Notes: generated by a model not told the origin, from the letters alone. A DNA stretch of 64,000 bases from Pseudomonas parakoreensis (GCF_021602155.1 NZ_BQHY01000010.1:186001-250000); one strand, 5' to 3'; positions 49,482-58,328 are shown, counted from the stretch's first letter. A program made the numbers and translations.

Positions 49482-49787
49482 ATGACTGCATTGCTGACCG
49501 CCCGCGACGTTTGCCAGCGCTTGCGCGAGGCTGCGCTGGGACGTCTATCGCTGACTCATGTTGACGGGCCACTCACTGCCAATCACATATGGCTGGATCT
49601 TGAAGGCTGGAAGCTACAGGTCGAATTTGATGGTCAGCGTCTGCATCATTGCAAACAGTGCCGCTGTCCGGATGGCAAAGAATGGGTGTTCGGCAGCTCG
49701 CAGTTTTTCGGTACCGACCCGATCAGCCTGTTAAGTACTTGGGAGCTGGCTCAAATCGAAGTTCGTTTGGCGACCAGTGCCCAATAA
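49482..49787 (+). CDS. Small hypothetical protein (possibly DUF7693-like)
   Basis: 101 residues. It starts MTALLTARDVCQRLREAALG; its middle reads HIWLDLEGWKLQVEFDGQRL and HHCKQCRCPDGKEWVFGSSQ. The layout (helical start, Trp-rich beta strands, then a Cys/Asp patch) recalls small Pseudomonas proteins such as DUF7693, but this is recollection, not a search. No signal peptide. The three cysteines in HHCKQCRC could bind a metal. No operon partner is clear. Confidence 0.6.
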   Translation: MTALLTARDVCQRLREAALGRLSLTHVDGPLTANHIWLDLEGWKLQVEFDGQRLHHCKQCRCPDGKEWVFGSSQFFGTDPISLLSTWELAQIEVRLATSAQ

Positions 49788-49880
49788 ACAATACGCTGAC
49801 GCTCTACTCTTTTCGATGGCCGTCGCCGCTGCATTTTTTCCTGGCAATGACACTGGCATAATGCCAACTCGCCATCATTC

Positions 49881-50609
49881 ATGGATCTGAAAATGTCTAC
49901 TCAGGAACAATGGTATCCACCTAAAGCAAATTGGCTGGGCAACGCTTTTGGCTGCCCACCGTTCGACGTTGTCAATCAGATGCTTTACCAAGCGGTTAAG
50001 GACAATCCAGACAATGACGAGCCGGCGCAAATCATCGGAAAACTGATGCTGATCGGTCGAACTTATTCGGCATCGGTCGAGCGCCGGAAAACCAATGGCA
50101 CTGCAAAAGACGAACGCCAGGCGCTGGATGTGATTATCGAGGCGGCCCATGCCATTGCTCAGTCCGATGTTCATGACCTGCTGGCGAAAATTCCTCGACC
50201 GGCTGTGCTTTCCTTGCGCAACATCGACCAGGCGACAGCGATCCATGCCCAATTGTGCAAAGCATTGAGCGCTGCCAATAAACGGGAAAACAGCAGCCTG
50301 GCGTCCAAATACTTGCACTTCCACCGCCCGAATTTTTTTCCGATAGTCGATTCACTCGCCCGATTGAGCTGGTCATGGGTCATGGACGCTCGGGGGGAAA
50401 GCTATCGGGGTTATACGACATTCGGCAAAGTTGCGCGTTATGGCGAGTGGTGCAAGAAAGTACTCAATCTACAGAATGATATGAAAGCGCAATTCGCGCA
50501 TGACGTGTCTCTGCGCCAAGTCGACAACTACCTGCTTTCCATCATGTCGCTGGACGGTAAAGGAGGCTGGGGATTACCGGTTTTGATCAATCAGGTACGG
50601 GCTGATTGA
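49881..50609 (+). CDS. Hypothetical protein, 242 residues
   Basis: 242 residues, start ATG at 49881 (a second ATG four codons later is an alternative). No signal peptide or membrane segment. Recognisable blocks are IIGKLMLIGRTYSASVERRK, LASKYLHFHRPNFFPIVDSL and RGYTTFGKVARYGEWCKKVL. The last two (a folded Tyr-Leu-His-Phe-His-x-Pro core with IVDS) recur in uncharacterised bacterial proteins sometimes found near mobile DNA, as far as I remember. GC is lower than in flanking core genes. It is followed by another unknown gene, 80 bp downstream on the same strand. Confidence 0.65.
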   Translation: MDLKMSTQEQWYPPKANWLGNAFGCPPFDVVNQMLYQAVKDNPDNDEPAQIIGKLMLIGRTYSASVERRKTNGTAKDERQALDVIIEAAHAIAQSDVHDLLAKIPRPAVLSLRNIDQATAIHAQLCKALSAANKRENSSLASKYLHFHRPNFFPIVDSLARLSWSWVMDARGESYRGYTTFGKVARYGEWCKKVLNLQNDMKAQFAHDVSLRQVDNYLLSIMSLDGKGGWGLPVLINQVRAD

Positions 50610-50689
50610 CGCCGGGCAGCGCCTGTCGTTATCCGACCTTGACTCTCCAGGTATCAACCTGTCGCGCTTTTTCTTTTAGAGGTGATCAA

Positions 50690-51025
50690 TTGCCAACCAT
50701 CATGACCTGTGGCCATGCGTCCAGACGAACCGAATTCAGCTACAGAGGCAATGCCCGCACAGGTATTACCCTGGAGTTTGAATCAGGCGAGGTAACTATC
50801 AGCAGTGCAGTCATCAATGCCATAACACTGAACTTTCACGGTCAGCGAGTTCGCGGTGGTTTCGACATGACCAATACTCCTCCCCACAGTGTGGGATCGT
50901 TTCTGGAGAGTAACTGGCCGGCCCTTACACCGCGTCATGCGTCATTTCTTTGCGCTGTGCTGGATCACGAAGGGGTGGCGCGTTGCCATCTGGTGGGCAA
51001 CGCAGTATGGGTGGATTTCATCTAG
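50690..51025 (+). CDS. Hypothetical protein, 111 residues (TTG start)
   Basis: 111 residues from a TTG that has AGAGGTG 5 bases upstream; ATG at 50702 is an alternative with a weaker site. Composition is beta-rich: TEFSYRGNARTGITLEFESG, SSAVINAITLNFHGQRVRGG and FDMTNTPPHSVGSFLESNWP, then FLCAVLDHEGVARCHLVGNA. No signal peptide and no recognised family. It may form a small two-gene unit with the 242-residue gene upstream. Confidence 0.55.
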   Translation: MPTIMTCGHASRRTEFSYRGNARTGITLEFESGEVTISSAVINAITLNFHGQRVRGGFDMTNTPPHSVGSFLESNWPALTPRHASFLCAVLDHEGVARCHLVGNAVWVDFI

Positions 51026-51117
51026 CAGATGAACGCAAACGGCGGCCCTTTTGATGTTGATCAATGATGGCACTCTGCCCATAATCCGCCCCCTTATTCC
51101 TCACGCAAGGAAACGCC

Positions 51118-51663
51118 GTGAAAAAATCTCTGTTGTTGATCCCGATGCTGGCCGTGCTGCTGCAAGGTTGTGGCATGACCATGACCCGCTATGAGCCGAA
51201 CTTCGAAAACGTTCAAAAGCTCAAGCAGACCCCGCCGCTGCAGGCGATCAGCAATCCTCAGGTAACTGCCGAGTCCGGTGAAGGTTCGCTTACAGTGCGG
51301 GCCAATCCGGTGCGCTCGCCGTCCGGCAGCATCCCGGCGCATATCCAGGACGCGATCACCGAAGAACTGCGCAAGGCCGGCCTGCTTGATCCGCAGGCTC
51401 AGCGTCAGTTGAAAGTGCTGGTGGTGAAGAACAACCTGTCGGCCGGCATGGGCACAGGCGATGGTCAAATCGCGGCACGCTTCACTCTGCTCAATGGCCA
51501 GAATGTGGTCTACGACGCAACCAAGAATGTCAGCAGCCAGTGGAGCAGCAGCTTCTTCGGTTTCATTGCGATTCCGAATGCGGTCAACGCCTATAACCCG
51601 ATGCTGCGTGATCTGTTGAAGGAACTGTACAGCGATCCTCAGTTCATCCAGGCCCTGAAGTAA
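51118..51663 (+). CDS. Lipoprotein of unknown function (GTG start)
   Basis: 181 residues from GTG at 51118 with AAGGAAA upstream. The signal peptide KKSLLLIPMLAVLLQGC ends in a lipobox (LLQGC). The mature part has a region VTAESGEGSLTVRANPVRSP and HIQDAITEELRKAGLLDPQA then QLKVLVVKNNLSAGMGTGDG, a pattern seen in lipoproteins of the DUF4410/UPF0325-like outer-membrane kind. It shares the topic of the convergent lipoprotein gene across one terminator. Function unknown. Confidence 0.75.
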   Translation: MKKSLLLIPMLAVLLQGCGMTMTRYEPNFENVQKLKQTPPLQAISNPQVTAESGEGSLTVRANPVRSPSGSIPAHIQDAITEELRKAGLLDPQAQRQLKVLVVKNNLSAGMGTGDGQIAARFTLLNGQNVVYDATKNVSSQWSSSFFGFIAIPNAVNAYNPMLRDLLKELYSDPQFIQALK

Positions 51664-51667
51664 GGGC

Positions 51668-51700
51668 AAAAAAAAGAGCCGCAATTGCGGCTCTTTTTTT
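51668..51700. terminator. Bidirectional rho-independent terminator
   Basis: AAAAAAAGAGCCGCAATTGC followed by GGCTCTTTTTTT: a 10-bp stem around AATT with A and T tracts on both sides. It serves the two convergent lipoprotein genes. Confidence 0.92.
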
Positions 51701-51704
51701 GGCA

Positions 51705-52340
51705 TCAGGCCCGCGGAGTGCGGGTCTCGAGTGCCGAGTATTTCAGGTTGTTATTGTCGATCATCTGCTTGAGCAGCGCGTTGACCTGACGGGCGAACGT
51801 GTCGTTGACCGCGGCCTTCGGGGTGTTGCCCATCAGCGGAATGAACCAAATACCGATCCAGGTACCGACCGCATCATGGTTGCTCGCGGTGGTCAGGGCC
51901 TGGCCTGTTCCGTCCACGGCTTCGAGGCTCATGGTGTACTGATCGGTGCCGTACGCGGGGATTACCCCGAGGCTGAAACCACTGATGAAGCCCAACACCA
52001 TCGAACCGGCATTCGGCGGATGGTTGTACATTTTCAGACGCAGGCTGTAGTCACCCGGTTGCTTCTGGAACTCGTCCAGGGTGACGCGGCCGAACAGGCC
52101 CGAATCGCTCAGAATTTTTTGCAGCTCAGGTTTGAGCTGATCTCGCGCTTGCGGCACTTCTACGGCCGAAGTGCTTTTCGGCTCGCCCTGATAGAAGTCG
52201 AAGTCCACATACACGTTCGGTTTATTCGCGTAGCTGGCCATCGATGGCAGCTTGACCGGCGCGACTTCGTCTTTGGTGAAACTGGCACAACCACCGAGCG
52301 CAAGCACCAGGCCCAGCGCCAGGATTTTCCCGAATTGCAT
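51705..52340 (-). CDS. Lipoprotein of unknown function
   Basis: 211 residues. Signal peptide FGKILALGLVLALGGC with lipobox ALGGC. The mature part has a proximal PSMASYANKPNVYVDFDFYQ, then a helix QARDQLKPELQKILSDSGLF and a Gly-rich stretch MVLGFISGFSLGVIPAYGTD that is probably hydrophobic. The layout (lipoprotein, beta-domain, Gly-rich segment) recalls the convergent lipoprotein and similar envelope proteins. Function unknown. Confidence 0.78.
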   Translation of the reverse strand: MQFGKILALGLVLALGGCASFTKDEVAPVKLPSMASYANKPNVYVDFDFYQGEPKSTSAVEVPQARDQLKPELQKILSDSGLFGRVTLDEFQKQPGDYSLRLKMYNHPPNAGSMVLGFISGFSLGVIPAYGTDQYTMSLEAVDGTGQALTTASNHDAVGTWIGIWFIPLMGNTPKAAVNDTFARQVNALLKQMIDNNNLKYSALETRTPRA

Positions 52341-52581
52341 GTTGTCTTCCCTATGTGAACCGAGCCAAATGATAGCAATGAGCCTCCATTGCGGAGGCGG
52401 GGCGGATTCTAGAGAGAGTGCTCGCTTGAGGAAAGGCCGCTTCGGGAAATTTACACATAAATATTCGCTCAGCTCTGCCGCAAATCGAGCAGTCAGCTGG
52501 CCTCATCGCTATATAGTTTTGTATATTGCGAAGCCGAATTTTTCAGTACCTGCCCATGCCAGCCATTTACATCGTGTTCCC

Positions 52582-53223
52582 ATGAGTGCCATCCGCGTAC
52601 GCAACGAACAATTGATCCTCGCCGCCGCCAGCGAAGAGTTCGCCGCCAACGGCTTCGACGCGACCCAGACCCGTGATATCGCCGCCCGCGCCGGCGTGCC
52701 CAAGGCCAACCTGTATTACTACTTTCAGACCAAGGAAAACCTCTATTCCAAGGTTTTGCTGGGGTTCGTCGAACCGTTGCTGGAAGCCTCGGCGGCACTG
52801 CGCGAAAGCGACGACCCCATGATTGGCCTGCGCGCCTACGTTGCTGCGCGTATCCGCATCGCCCGCGAGCACCCGGCGATTGCCAAGGTGTTCAGCGGCG
52901 AGCTGCTGCTCGGTGGCCGTCAGCTACCGGACGAATGCCGCGACCTGCTGCACGCCGAAGCCCGGCGCAATGTCGACTGCCTGCGCAGCTGGATCGAGCG
53001 CGGCCTGCTGGCGCCGGTAGACCCGGAACATCTGATGCTGTTCATCTGGTCGGCGACCCGCACCTACACCAACCTGGGTTGGCAAATGGGCTGCATCACC
53101 GGGCGTGAAATCCCCCAGGATGAGGACTATGCGACAGCAGCGCGAACCATTACGCGGCTGGTGCTGGAGGGGGTCGAGGCGCCGCGGGTCGGGGCGATTC
53201 GCGGCGTGTTGTTTGCGACTTGA
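52582..53223 (+). CDS. TetR family transcriptional regulator
   Basis: 213 residues from the ATG at 52582; a long open extension upstream overlaps the divergent lipoprotein promoter and was rejected. The N-terminal helix-turn-helix reads ILAAASEEFAANGFDATQTR, DIAARAGVPKANLYYYFQTK. The C-terminal ligand domain has RLAREHP-like RIRIAREHPAIAKVFSGELL and LMLFIWSATRTYTNLGWQMG, a RutR/PsrA-like shape. Target and ligand unknown. REP repeats follow. Confidence 0.9.
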   Translation: MSAIRVRNEQLILAAASEEFAANGFDATQTRDIAARAGVPKANLYYYFQTKENLYSKVLLGFVEPLLEASAALRESDDPMIGLRAYVAARIRIAREHPAIAKVFSGELLLGGRQLPDECRDLLHAEARRNVDCLRSWIERGLLAPVDPEHLMLFIWSATRTYTNLGWQMGCITGREIPQDEDYATAARTITRLVLEGVEAPRVGAIRGVLFAT

Positions 53224-53240
53224 AGCAGGAGAGCTGCTGC

Positions 53241-53478
53241 GCAGCCCGGCGCGAGCAAGCTCGCTCGCCACAGAAGGTTTGCGCTGGACATGGGGATTGG
53301 TGTTTACCATCAATCATTGTAGGAGCCAGCCTGCTGGCGATTGGGTGGGTACAGCTTGCATCTTCATTAACAGATCCACCGCCATCGCTGGCAAGCCAGC
53401 TCCCACAATGATCTGTGTTGTTCAAAGACCTTGTGATCCATGCCAAACCCTGTGGGAGCTGGCTTGCCAGCGATGAGG
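53241..53478. repeat. Cluster of REP elements
   Basis: One GCGAGCAAGCTCGC unit at about 53241-53274, an inverted pair of the GCTGGC/GCCAGC class at 53319-53408 (left arm diverged), and a single arm CCTGTGGGAGCTGGCTTGCC at 53448-53478. Two REP families are mixed in this gap between convergent genes. Confidence 0.8.
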
Positions 53479-53509
53479 TCAGTAAGAACAACAGAGCTAT
53501 TTTCGGGCT

Positions 53510-54043
53510 TCAGAAAATGACCTCGGTTGCGGGTTTGACGTCAATGCGTCCGGTGGCCCCCGTCAAGTGCGCCAGATCCTTGTTGTGTTCGGCGATGATG
53601 TCTTCGGCGCTCATGTTGCCGTTGTCAAGGGTGGAATGAGCGTCTGCCACGAGGACGACGTCGTACCCCAGCTGATGGGCCTGGCGCACGGTGGCGTTGA
53701 CGCAATAGTCGGTTTGCAGGCCGCAGATGATCAGGCGCTCGAAGTCTTCGCCGGGCAGCAGTTTGCCCAGCTCGGTCTGGTAGAACGAATCCGGGGTGGT
53801 TTTGCGTACGCGCAGGTCTTTGGCGGTTGTCAGCAGGCCATCGGCAAGTTGCCAGCCTTCGCCACCATGGGCCAGCGGGCTGTCCTTTTCTTCATGCTGA
53901 ATCAGCACCACCGGCACGCTGGCCTTGCGCGCGCGCCTGCTGAGCTGGTTGATGGTGTCGATGACGCGGCGAATGTCGAAGCACTGATATTGGCCCGAGC
54001 AGAGAGCCTGTTGGACGTCGATGATCAGCAATGCGCTAGACAT
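53510..54043 (-). CDS. Isochorismatase-family cysteine hydrolase
   Basis: 177 residues. The triad is visible: Asp9 (LIIDVQ), Lys81 (RVRKTTPDSF) and Cys114 (CGLQTDYCVNATVRQA). These enzymes hydrolyse amides or vinyl ethers such as nicotinamide, isochorismate or ureidoacrylate. Nothing in the context shows which. Upstream is the gamma-glutamyltransferase gene on the same strand with 66 bp between. Confidence 0.88.
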   Translation of the reverse strand: MSSALLIIDVQQALCSGQYQCFDIRRVIDTINQLSRRARKASVPVVLIQHEEKDSPLAHGGEGWQLADGLLTTAKDLRVRKTTPDSFYQTELGKLLPGEDFERLIICGLQTDYCVNATVRQAHQLGYDVVLVADAHSTLDNGNMSAEDIIAEHNKDLAHLTGATGRIDVKPATEVIF

Positions 54044-54109
54044 GATGGGCCTTCCTTGAGCGAACGTTGAAACCGGGGCGGAGCAGCGCCCGCCCCCTTT
54101 TTACCCCTG

Positions 54110-55837
54110 TCAGTAGCCTAGTGACAATCCAGTATTGCGTCGTGGATCGTTGGCACCGTAGAAGCGGTTTTTGCCCACTGGCTTACCGCCCAGCGACGGC
54201 GCGCCGACCAGGATCGCGGCGATGTGATTGGCGTCCTGCGGCCCGGCGAACTTGTGGCCCCAGCTCTCGAGGAGCTTCTTCGTATCGGGGCTGGCCGCGA
54301 AGTCTTCGAGGTTGGTTTCCTCAGGCATCCATTGCTGGTGGAAACGCGGCGCGTCCACCGCTTCCTGCAGGCCCATGCCATAGTCGATGACGTTGAGCAT
54401 GGTCAGCAAGGTCGCAGTGATGATGCGGCTGCCACCCGGCGTACCGACCACCATCACCACTTTGCCGTCCTTGGTGACGATGGTCGGGCTCATCGACGAC
54501 AGCGGAGTTTTGCCCGGAGCGATGGCATTGGCCTCGCCCTGCACCAGACCGTACATGTTCGGCACGCCGACCTTGGAGGTGAAGTCGTCCATTTCGTCGT
54601 TGAGGATCACCCCGGTCTTGCTCGCCATCACCCCGGCGCCGAACCAGTCGTTGAGGGTGTAGGTCACCGACACTGCGTTGCCCCACTTGTCGACGATCGA
54701 ATAGTGCGTGGTGTTGTTGCCTTCATGGGGCGCGACGCCGGGTTTCAGTTCGGCGGAGATCCCGGCCTTCTGCGGCTGGATCGCGTTGCGCAGCTTGGTC
54801 GCGTAGTTCTTGTCCAGCAGATGCTCGATCGGGTTCTTCACAAAATCCGGGTCGCCCAGATAGCTGTTGCGGTCCACGTAAGCGTGGCGCATCGCTTCGA
54901 TCTGGTAGTGCATGCCCTGGGCCGAATGGAAGCCCAGGTCCTTCATCGGATAGCCTTCAAGAATGTTCATGATCTCGCAGATCACCACCCCGCCGGAGCT
55001 TGGCGGTGGCGCCGACACCACGTGGTAGCCACGGTAATCGCACTCCACCGGGGCCAGTTCGCGGGTCTTGTATTTGTCGAGGTCGGCCTGAGTGATGATG
55101 CCCTTGTTGGCCTGACTGGAAGTGACAATGGCGTCGGCCACCCAGCCCTTATAGAAACCGTCAGCGCCTTTTTCCGAAATGGTGCGCAGGGTTTTCGCCA
55201 GATCCTTCTGCACCAGTTTCTGCCCGACCTGCATCGGTTCGCCGTTGTGCAGGAAGATCGAGCCGGAATCACGCAGGTCCTTCTTGAATACATCGGTGGC
55301 GTAGTCCAGCAAATCGACGTCGCCCTGCTCCAGTTCGAAACCGTCTTCCGCCAGTTTGATCGCCGGGGCGATCATGTCCTTGCGCGGTTTGGTCCCGTAC
55401 TTGCTCAGCGCCAGCTCCATGCCCGACACGGTGCCGGGCACTGCCACGGCGAGGTGACCGCGGGTGCTCAGATCCGGGACGACGTTGCCGTCCTTGTCCA
55501 GGTACATGTTGGCGGTCGCCGCCAGCGGGGCTTTTTCGCGGAAGTCGAGGAAGGTCTTGCGCCCGTCCGCCAGTTGAATGGTCATGAAACCGCCACCGCC
55601 GAGGTTGCCTGCCGCGGGATACACCACCGCCAGCGCATAGCCCACAGCGACTGCCGCATCCACCGCGTTACCGCCACTTTTCAACACATCGACGCCGACA
55701 TGGGAGGCCAGGTGTTGGGCAGTGACCACCATGCCGTTCTCGGCGGCAACCGGGGCCACGGAAGCGGCATGGGCCATCAGGCAGCTCAGTGCCAGTGAAG
55801 TCGCGATCAGCGTTTTGGCCAAAGGTTCGTACTTCAT
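54110..55837 (-). CDS. ggt: Gamma-glutamyltransferase (Ggt)
   Basis: 575 residues. Signal peptide about 1-24 (LIATSLALSCLMAHAA). The proenzyme cleaves itself before the Thr of NNTTHYSIVDKWGNAVSVTY (near residue 376), leaving Thr as nucleophile of the small subunit. Substrate-loop residues in MSPTIVTKDGKVVMVVGTPG and GGSRIITA are intact. It hydrolyses or transfers gamma-glutamyl groups from glutathione in the periplasm. AT-richer DNA upstream holds the promoter; a GAGATCG stretch precedes the ATG. Confidence 0.93.
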   Translation of the reverse strand: MKYEPLAKTLIATSLALSCLMAHAASVAPVAAENGMVVTAQHLASHVGVDVLKSGGNAVDAAVAVGYALAVVYPAAGNLGGGGFMTIQLADGRKTFLDFREKAPLAATANMYLDKDGNVVPDLSTRGHLAVAVPGTVSGMELALSKYGTKPRKDMIAPAIKLAEDGFELEQGDVDLLDYATDVFKKDLRDSGSIFLHNGEPMQVGQKLVQKDLAKTLRTISEKGADGFYKGWVADAIVTSSQANKGIITQADLDKYKTRELAPVECDYRGYHVVSAPPPSSGGVVICEIMNILEGYPMKDLGFHSAQGMHYQIEAMRHAYVDRNSYLGDPDFVKNPIEHLLDKNYATKLRNAIQPQKAGISAELKPGVAPHEGNNTTHYSIVDKWGNAVSVTYTLNDWFGAGVMASKTGVILNDEMDDFTSKVGVPNMYGLVQGEANAIAPGKTPLSSMSPTIVTKDGKVVMVVGTPGGSRIITATLLTMLNVIDYGMGLQEAVDAPRFHQQWMPEETNLEDFAASPDTKKLLESWGHKFAGPQDANHIAAILVGAPSLGGKPVGKNRFYGANDPRRNTGLSLGY

Positions 55838-55987
55838 GAGTCGATCTCTTTTTTGTTTTTGGGTTCTGTGCAGAGCAGAAGGGAACGCTGCAAAAGCACC
55901 AAGCAGTATGGTCGCTATTGCGATTTGCGCCTCCCCGATCAGCCAGTATGCTGGACGCCTTCGCCACGCAGATCCGGAGTTCTGCCC

Positions 55988-56503
55988 ATGCCCTACACGT
56001 TCATCACCCTGCCCTCACCGGTCGGCGAACTGAAGCTGGTTGCGAACGGCGCACGACTGGCGGCCATCCTCTGGGAAAACGACAAACCGGGCCGGGTGCG
56101 CCTTGGTCCGATGAGCGCAGCACCGGATAATCCGCTGTTGCAACGAACCGCACAGCAGCTTGAAGAATACTTTGCCGGCAAGCGTGATCGCTTCGACCTG
56201 GAGCTGGATTTTGTCGGCACCGATTTTCAGAAAAAGGTCTGGGCAGCGTTGCTGACCATTCCGTTTGGCGAAACCCGTACCTACAGTCAGATCGCCGAGC
56301 AGATCGGAAACCCGACAGCCGTGCGTGCGGTGGGAGCGGCGAATGGGCGCAATCCGATTTCGATTGTGGCGCCGTGCCATCGGGTGATTGGCGCATCGGG
56401 AAAATTGACCGGATTTGCGGGTGGGCTTGAGGCCAAAGAGCGGTTGCTCGTGCTGGAGGGTGGTAACTGGTCGGCGGTGGGCAGGACTGGGGATTTGTTT
56501 TAG
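55988..56503 (+). CDS. ogt: Methylated-DNA-protein cysteine methyltransferase (Ogt)
   Basis: 171 residues from the ATG at 55988. The DNA-binding and acceptor part shows FQKKVWAALLTIPFGETRTY, AVRAVGAANGRNPISIVAPC and the acceptor Cys130 in PCHRV. The short N-terminal domain is that of Ogt, not the Ada fusion. It removes methyl groups from O6-methylguanine and O4-methylthymine by irreversible transfer to Cys130. It stands alone, and with alkC adds a second alkylation-repair function to the window. Confidence 0.92.
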   Translation: MPYTFITLPSPVGELKLVANGARLAAILWENDKPGRVRLGPMSAAPDNPLLQRTAQQLEEYFAGKRDRFDLELDFVGTDFQKKVWAALLTIPFGETRTYSQIAEQIGNPTAVRAVGAANGRNPISIVAPCHRVIGASGKLTGFAGGLEAKERLLVLEGGNWSAVGRTGDLF

Positions 56504-56505
56504 CA

Positions 56506-56583
56506 GATCAAAAGATCGCAGCCTGCGGCAGCTCCTACACAGGTGGAGCAATGTCGGAGCTGCCGCAGGCTGCGATCTTTGCT
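56506..56583. repeat. Inverted repeat, CTGCGGCAGCTCC family
   Basis: TCAAAAGATCGCAGCCTGCG then GCAGCTCCTACAC faces TGTCGGAGCTGCCGCAGGCT then GCGATCTTTG, between convergent genes. Third-family element. Confidence 0.85.
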
Positions 56584-56586
56584 TTC

Positions 56587-57174
56587 TCAGGCAAATAGGT
56601 TATTCATCGCCGCGTACTGCAACAGCATGATGGTCTTGGCATCGCAGATCTCACCACGGTGGAACGCCGCCAAGGCCTCATCGAAGCGCCATTCCAGCAC
56701 GTCCAGTTCTTCGGTTTCTTCTTCGAGGCCGCCGCCCTCACTGACCCTCGATTTCGCGTCGTACTCGGCAATGAAGAAGTGCAGTTTCTCGGTCACCGAA
56801 CCGGGGCTCATGTAAGCCTCGAACACCTTCTTCACGTCGTGAACGCGGTAACCGGTCTCCTCTTCGGCTTCGTCACGGATCCGCTGCTCCGGTGCCGCAC
56901 CTTCCAGCAGACCTGCCGCCACTTCGATCAACAAGCCGTCGTGGCCGTTGACGAATACCGGCAAACGGAATTGGCGGGTCAGCACCACCGTGCGCTGTTC
57001 GCGGTTGAACAACAGGATCGCCGCACCATTGCCCCGGTCGTAGACTTCGCGCGTCTGCCGCTGCCAGTCGCCGTTGTTGCGCAGGTAGTCAAAGGTGATC
57101 TTCTGCAACAGGTACCAGTCGTGGGACAACACCTGAGTGTCGACGATGTTGACCCGCTCGGCTGTCTTGATCAT
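56587..57174 (-). CDS. nudK: GDP-mannose pyrophosphatase NudK-like NUDIX hydrolase
   Basis: 195 residues from the ATG at 57174 (MIKTAERVNIVDTQVLSHDW). It matches NudK blocks: REVYDRGNGAAILLFNREQR, RQFRLPVFVNGHDGLLIEVA, the Nudix box region GLLEGAAPEQRIRDEAEEET and FEAYMSPGSVTEKLHFFIAE. In the box the first Glu of the usual G-x5-E is Ala and the Arg of REUxEE is Asp, while the metal-binding EAEEETG is kept. It hydrolyses GDP-mannose or ADP-ribose to sugar phosphate. Upstream ATG at 57228 lies in a terminator and was rejected. Confidence 0.87.
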   Translation of the reverse strand: MIKTAERVNIVDTQVLSHDWYLLQKITFDYLRNNGDWQRQTREVYDRGNGAAILLFNREQRTVVLTRQFRLPVFVNGHDGLLIEVAAGLLEGAAPEQRIRDEAEEETGYRVHDVKKVFEAYMSPGSVTEKLHFFIAEYDAKSRVSEGGGLEEETEELDVLEWRFDEALAAFHRGEICDAKTIMLLQYAAMNNLFA

Positions 57175-57228
57175 GACGCCTGATCCTTTGTCATCGGAAA
57201 ACGCCCATAGTCGATTAATCGCGCCCAC

Positions 57229-57262
57229 AAAAAAAGCCCGGCAGCGCTACCGGGCTTCTTTA
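57229..57262 (-). terminator. Rho-independent terminator of the chitinase gene
   Basis: On the minus strand AGCCCGG-TAGCGCTG-CCGGGCT followed by TTTTTTTG, 7 bp after the GH18 stop. Confidence 0.85.
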
Positions 57263-57269
57263 CCTGCGA

Positions 57270-58328
57270 TTAACGGGCGATGCGCGACAACGCATCATCC
57301 GTTTCCTGCGCCGCTGTTCGAGCGCTGTGAATCAGCGGTCCATAACGCCGGCTGAACTCCCAGTTGTACGGCAGGCGATCCTTGCTGACGCCGTTGTCCC
57401 AGTTCACCGACCAGGTCATCAGGCCCTTGATCGGCAGCCCCTTGATCGCCAGACGCTTGAGCGCATTGCCCACGGCGGTGCTGTCGATCACATAACCGGT
57501 GGCAGCGGCATCGACGTTGGCCGGCAGGCCGATGACGAACTTGTCCGCCGGGATTCTGGTGAAGCCCCGGGTACCGGTCACCAGACTTTCGGTCAGGTAA
57601 TAGAGGAAATCCTCTTTCAGCGCGTCGTTGTTCTGCGCGATCCACGCGCCATTGCCATTATTGGCTTCCGGTACCCAGACCCCGTCGCCGCCCTGGTTGT
57701 AGAACTGCGGCGCGATGAAGTCGTAATAGCCTTCCAGCGCCTGCAGGTAACCGACGTATTTGCCGTTGGTGGTCAGGTACGGAAACTCCGGGGCCATGCT
57801 GATGATGAAATGCTTGCCTTGGCCTGCGTAGTGATCCTTGACCAGCTTCAGCGCGGCCGGCAACACGGTCTTGTTGGCAGCGAAATCAATCGCGCTCTGT
57901 TCAAGATCGATGTCCAGCCCGTCAAAGCCATAGGTTTCCACCAGACGGATGATTTCATTGGCCAACGGCTGTTCCTGGCCGCTGCGCAATTCGATGTGTG
58001 CATCGGCGCCGCCCAGGGAGATCAGTACCGCCCGCCCCTGGCTGTTGAGCACGCCGACCTGGCGCCGGAACTCGGCATCGGAGACGTTGTACGGTTTGAA
58101 GGTCGGAATCCCGCTGCCCTTCATGAACGCCACCGCAACCACGTTGTATTCCTTGGGCACCGCCTCCAGAGCGATCTCGGCAAAGCGGCCCTGACGGTAG
58201 CCGTCACTCGGGCCGGCCGGCCAGTTGTGCCAGAAACCCATGAGAATGTTCTTGCCGGCGATGCTCGGCATCAGTGAAGCCGCGTCGGCGGCCTGACTGT
58301 GCATTAACGAAAAGTCGATATTTGACAT
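57270..58328 (-). CDS. GH18 family chitinase without a signal peptide
   Basis: 352 residues. The GH18 active site is D-x-x-D-x-D-x-E at Asp136-Glu143 (YGFDGLDIDLEQ). Other marks are GKNILMGFWHNWPAGPSDGY, AVLISLGGADAH, YDFIAPQFYNQGG and GLMTWSVNWDN. It cleaves chitin or related beta-1,4-GlcNAc polymers. The N-terminus MSNIDFSLMHSQAADAASLM is hydrophilic and lacks a Sec or Tat signal. It is 40 bp downstream of an LPMO-like gene on the same strand, so the two are probably co-expressed. A leaderless export route or release by lysis must be assumed if it acts outside. Confidence 0.88.
   Translation of the reverse strand: MSNIDFSLMHSQAADAASLMPSIAGKNILMGFWHNWPAGPSDGYRQGRFAEIALEAVPKEYNVVAVAFMKGSGIPTFKPYNVSDAEFRRQVGVLNSQGRAVLISLGGADAHIELRSGQEQPLANEIIRLVETYGFDGLDIDLEQSAIDFAANKTVLPAALKLVKDHYAGQGKHFIISMAPEFPYLTTNGKYVGYLQALEGYYDFIAPQFYNQGGDGVWVPEANNGNGAWIAQNNDALKEDFLYYLTESLVTGTRGFTRIPADKFVIGLPANVDAAATGYVIDSTAVGNALKRLAIKGLPIKGLMTWSVNWDNGVSKDRLPYNWEFSRRYGPLIHSARTAAQETDDALSRIAR

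Noticed and set aside
54224-55798. A 524-codon plus-strand frame opposite ggt
   Set aside because: Antisense shadow of a well-supported gamma-glutamyltransferase gene; its product has no domain motif and a His/Arg/Gln-rich composition typical of reverse frames in high-GC DNA.
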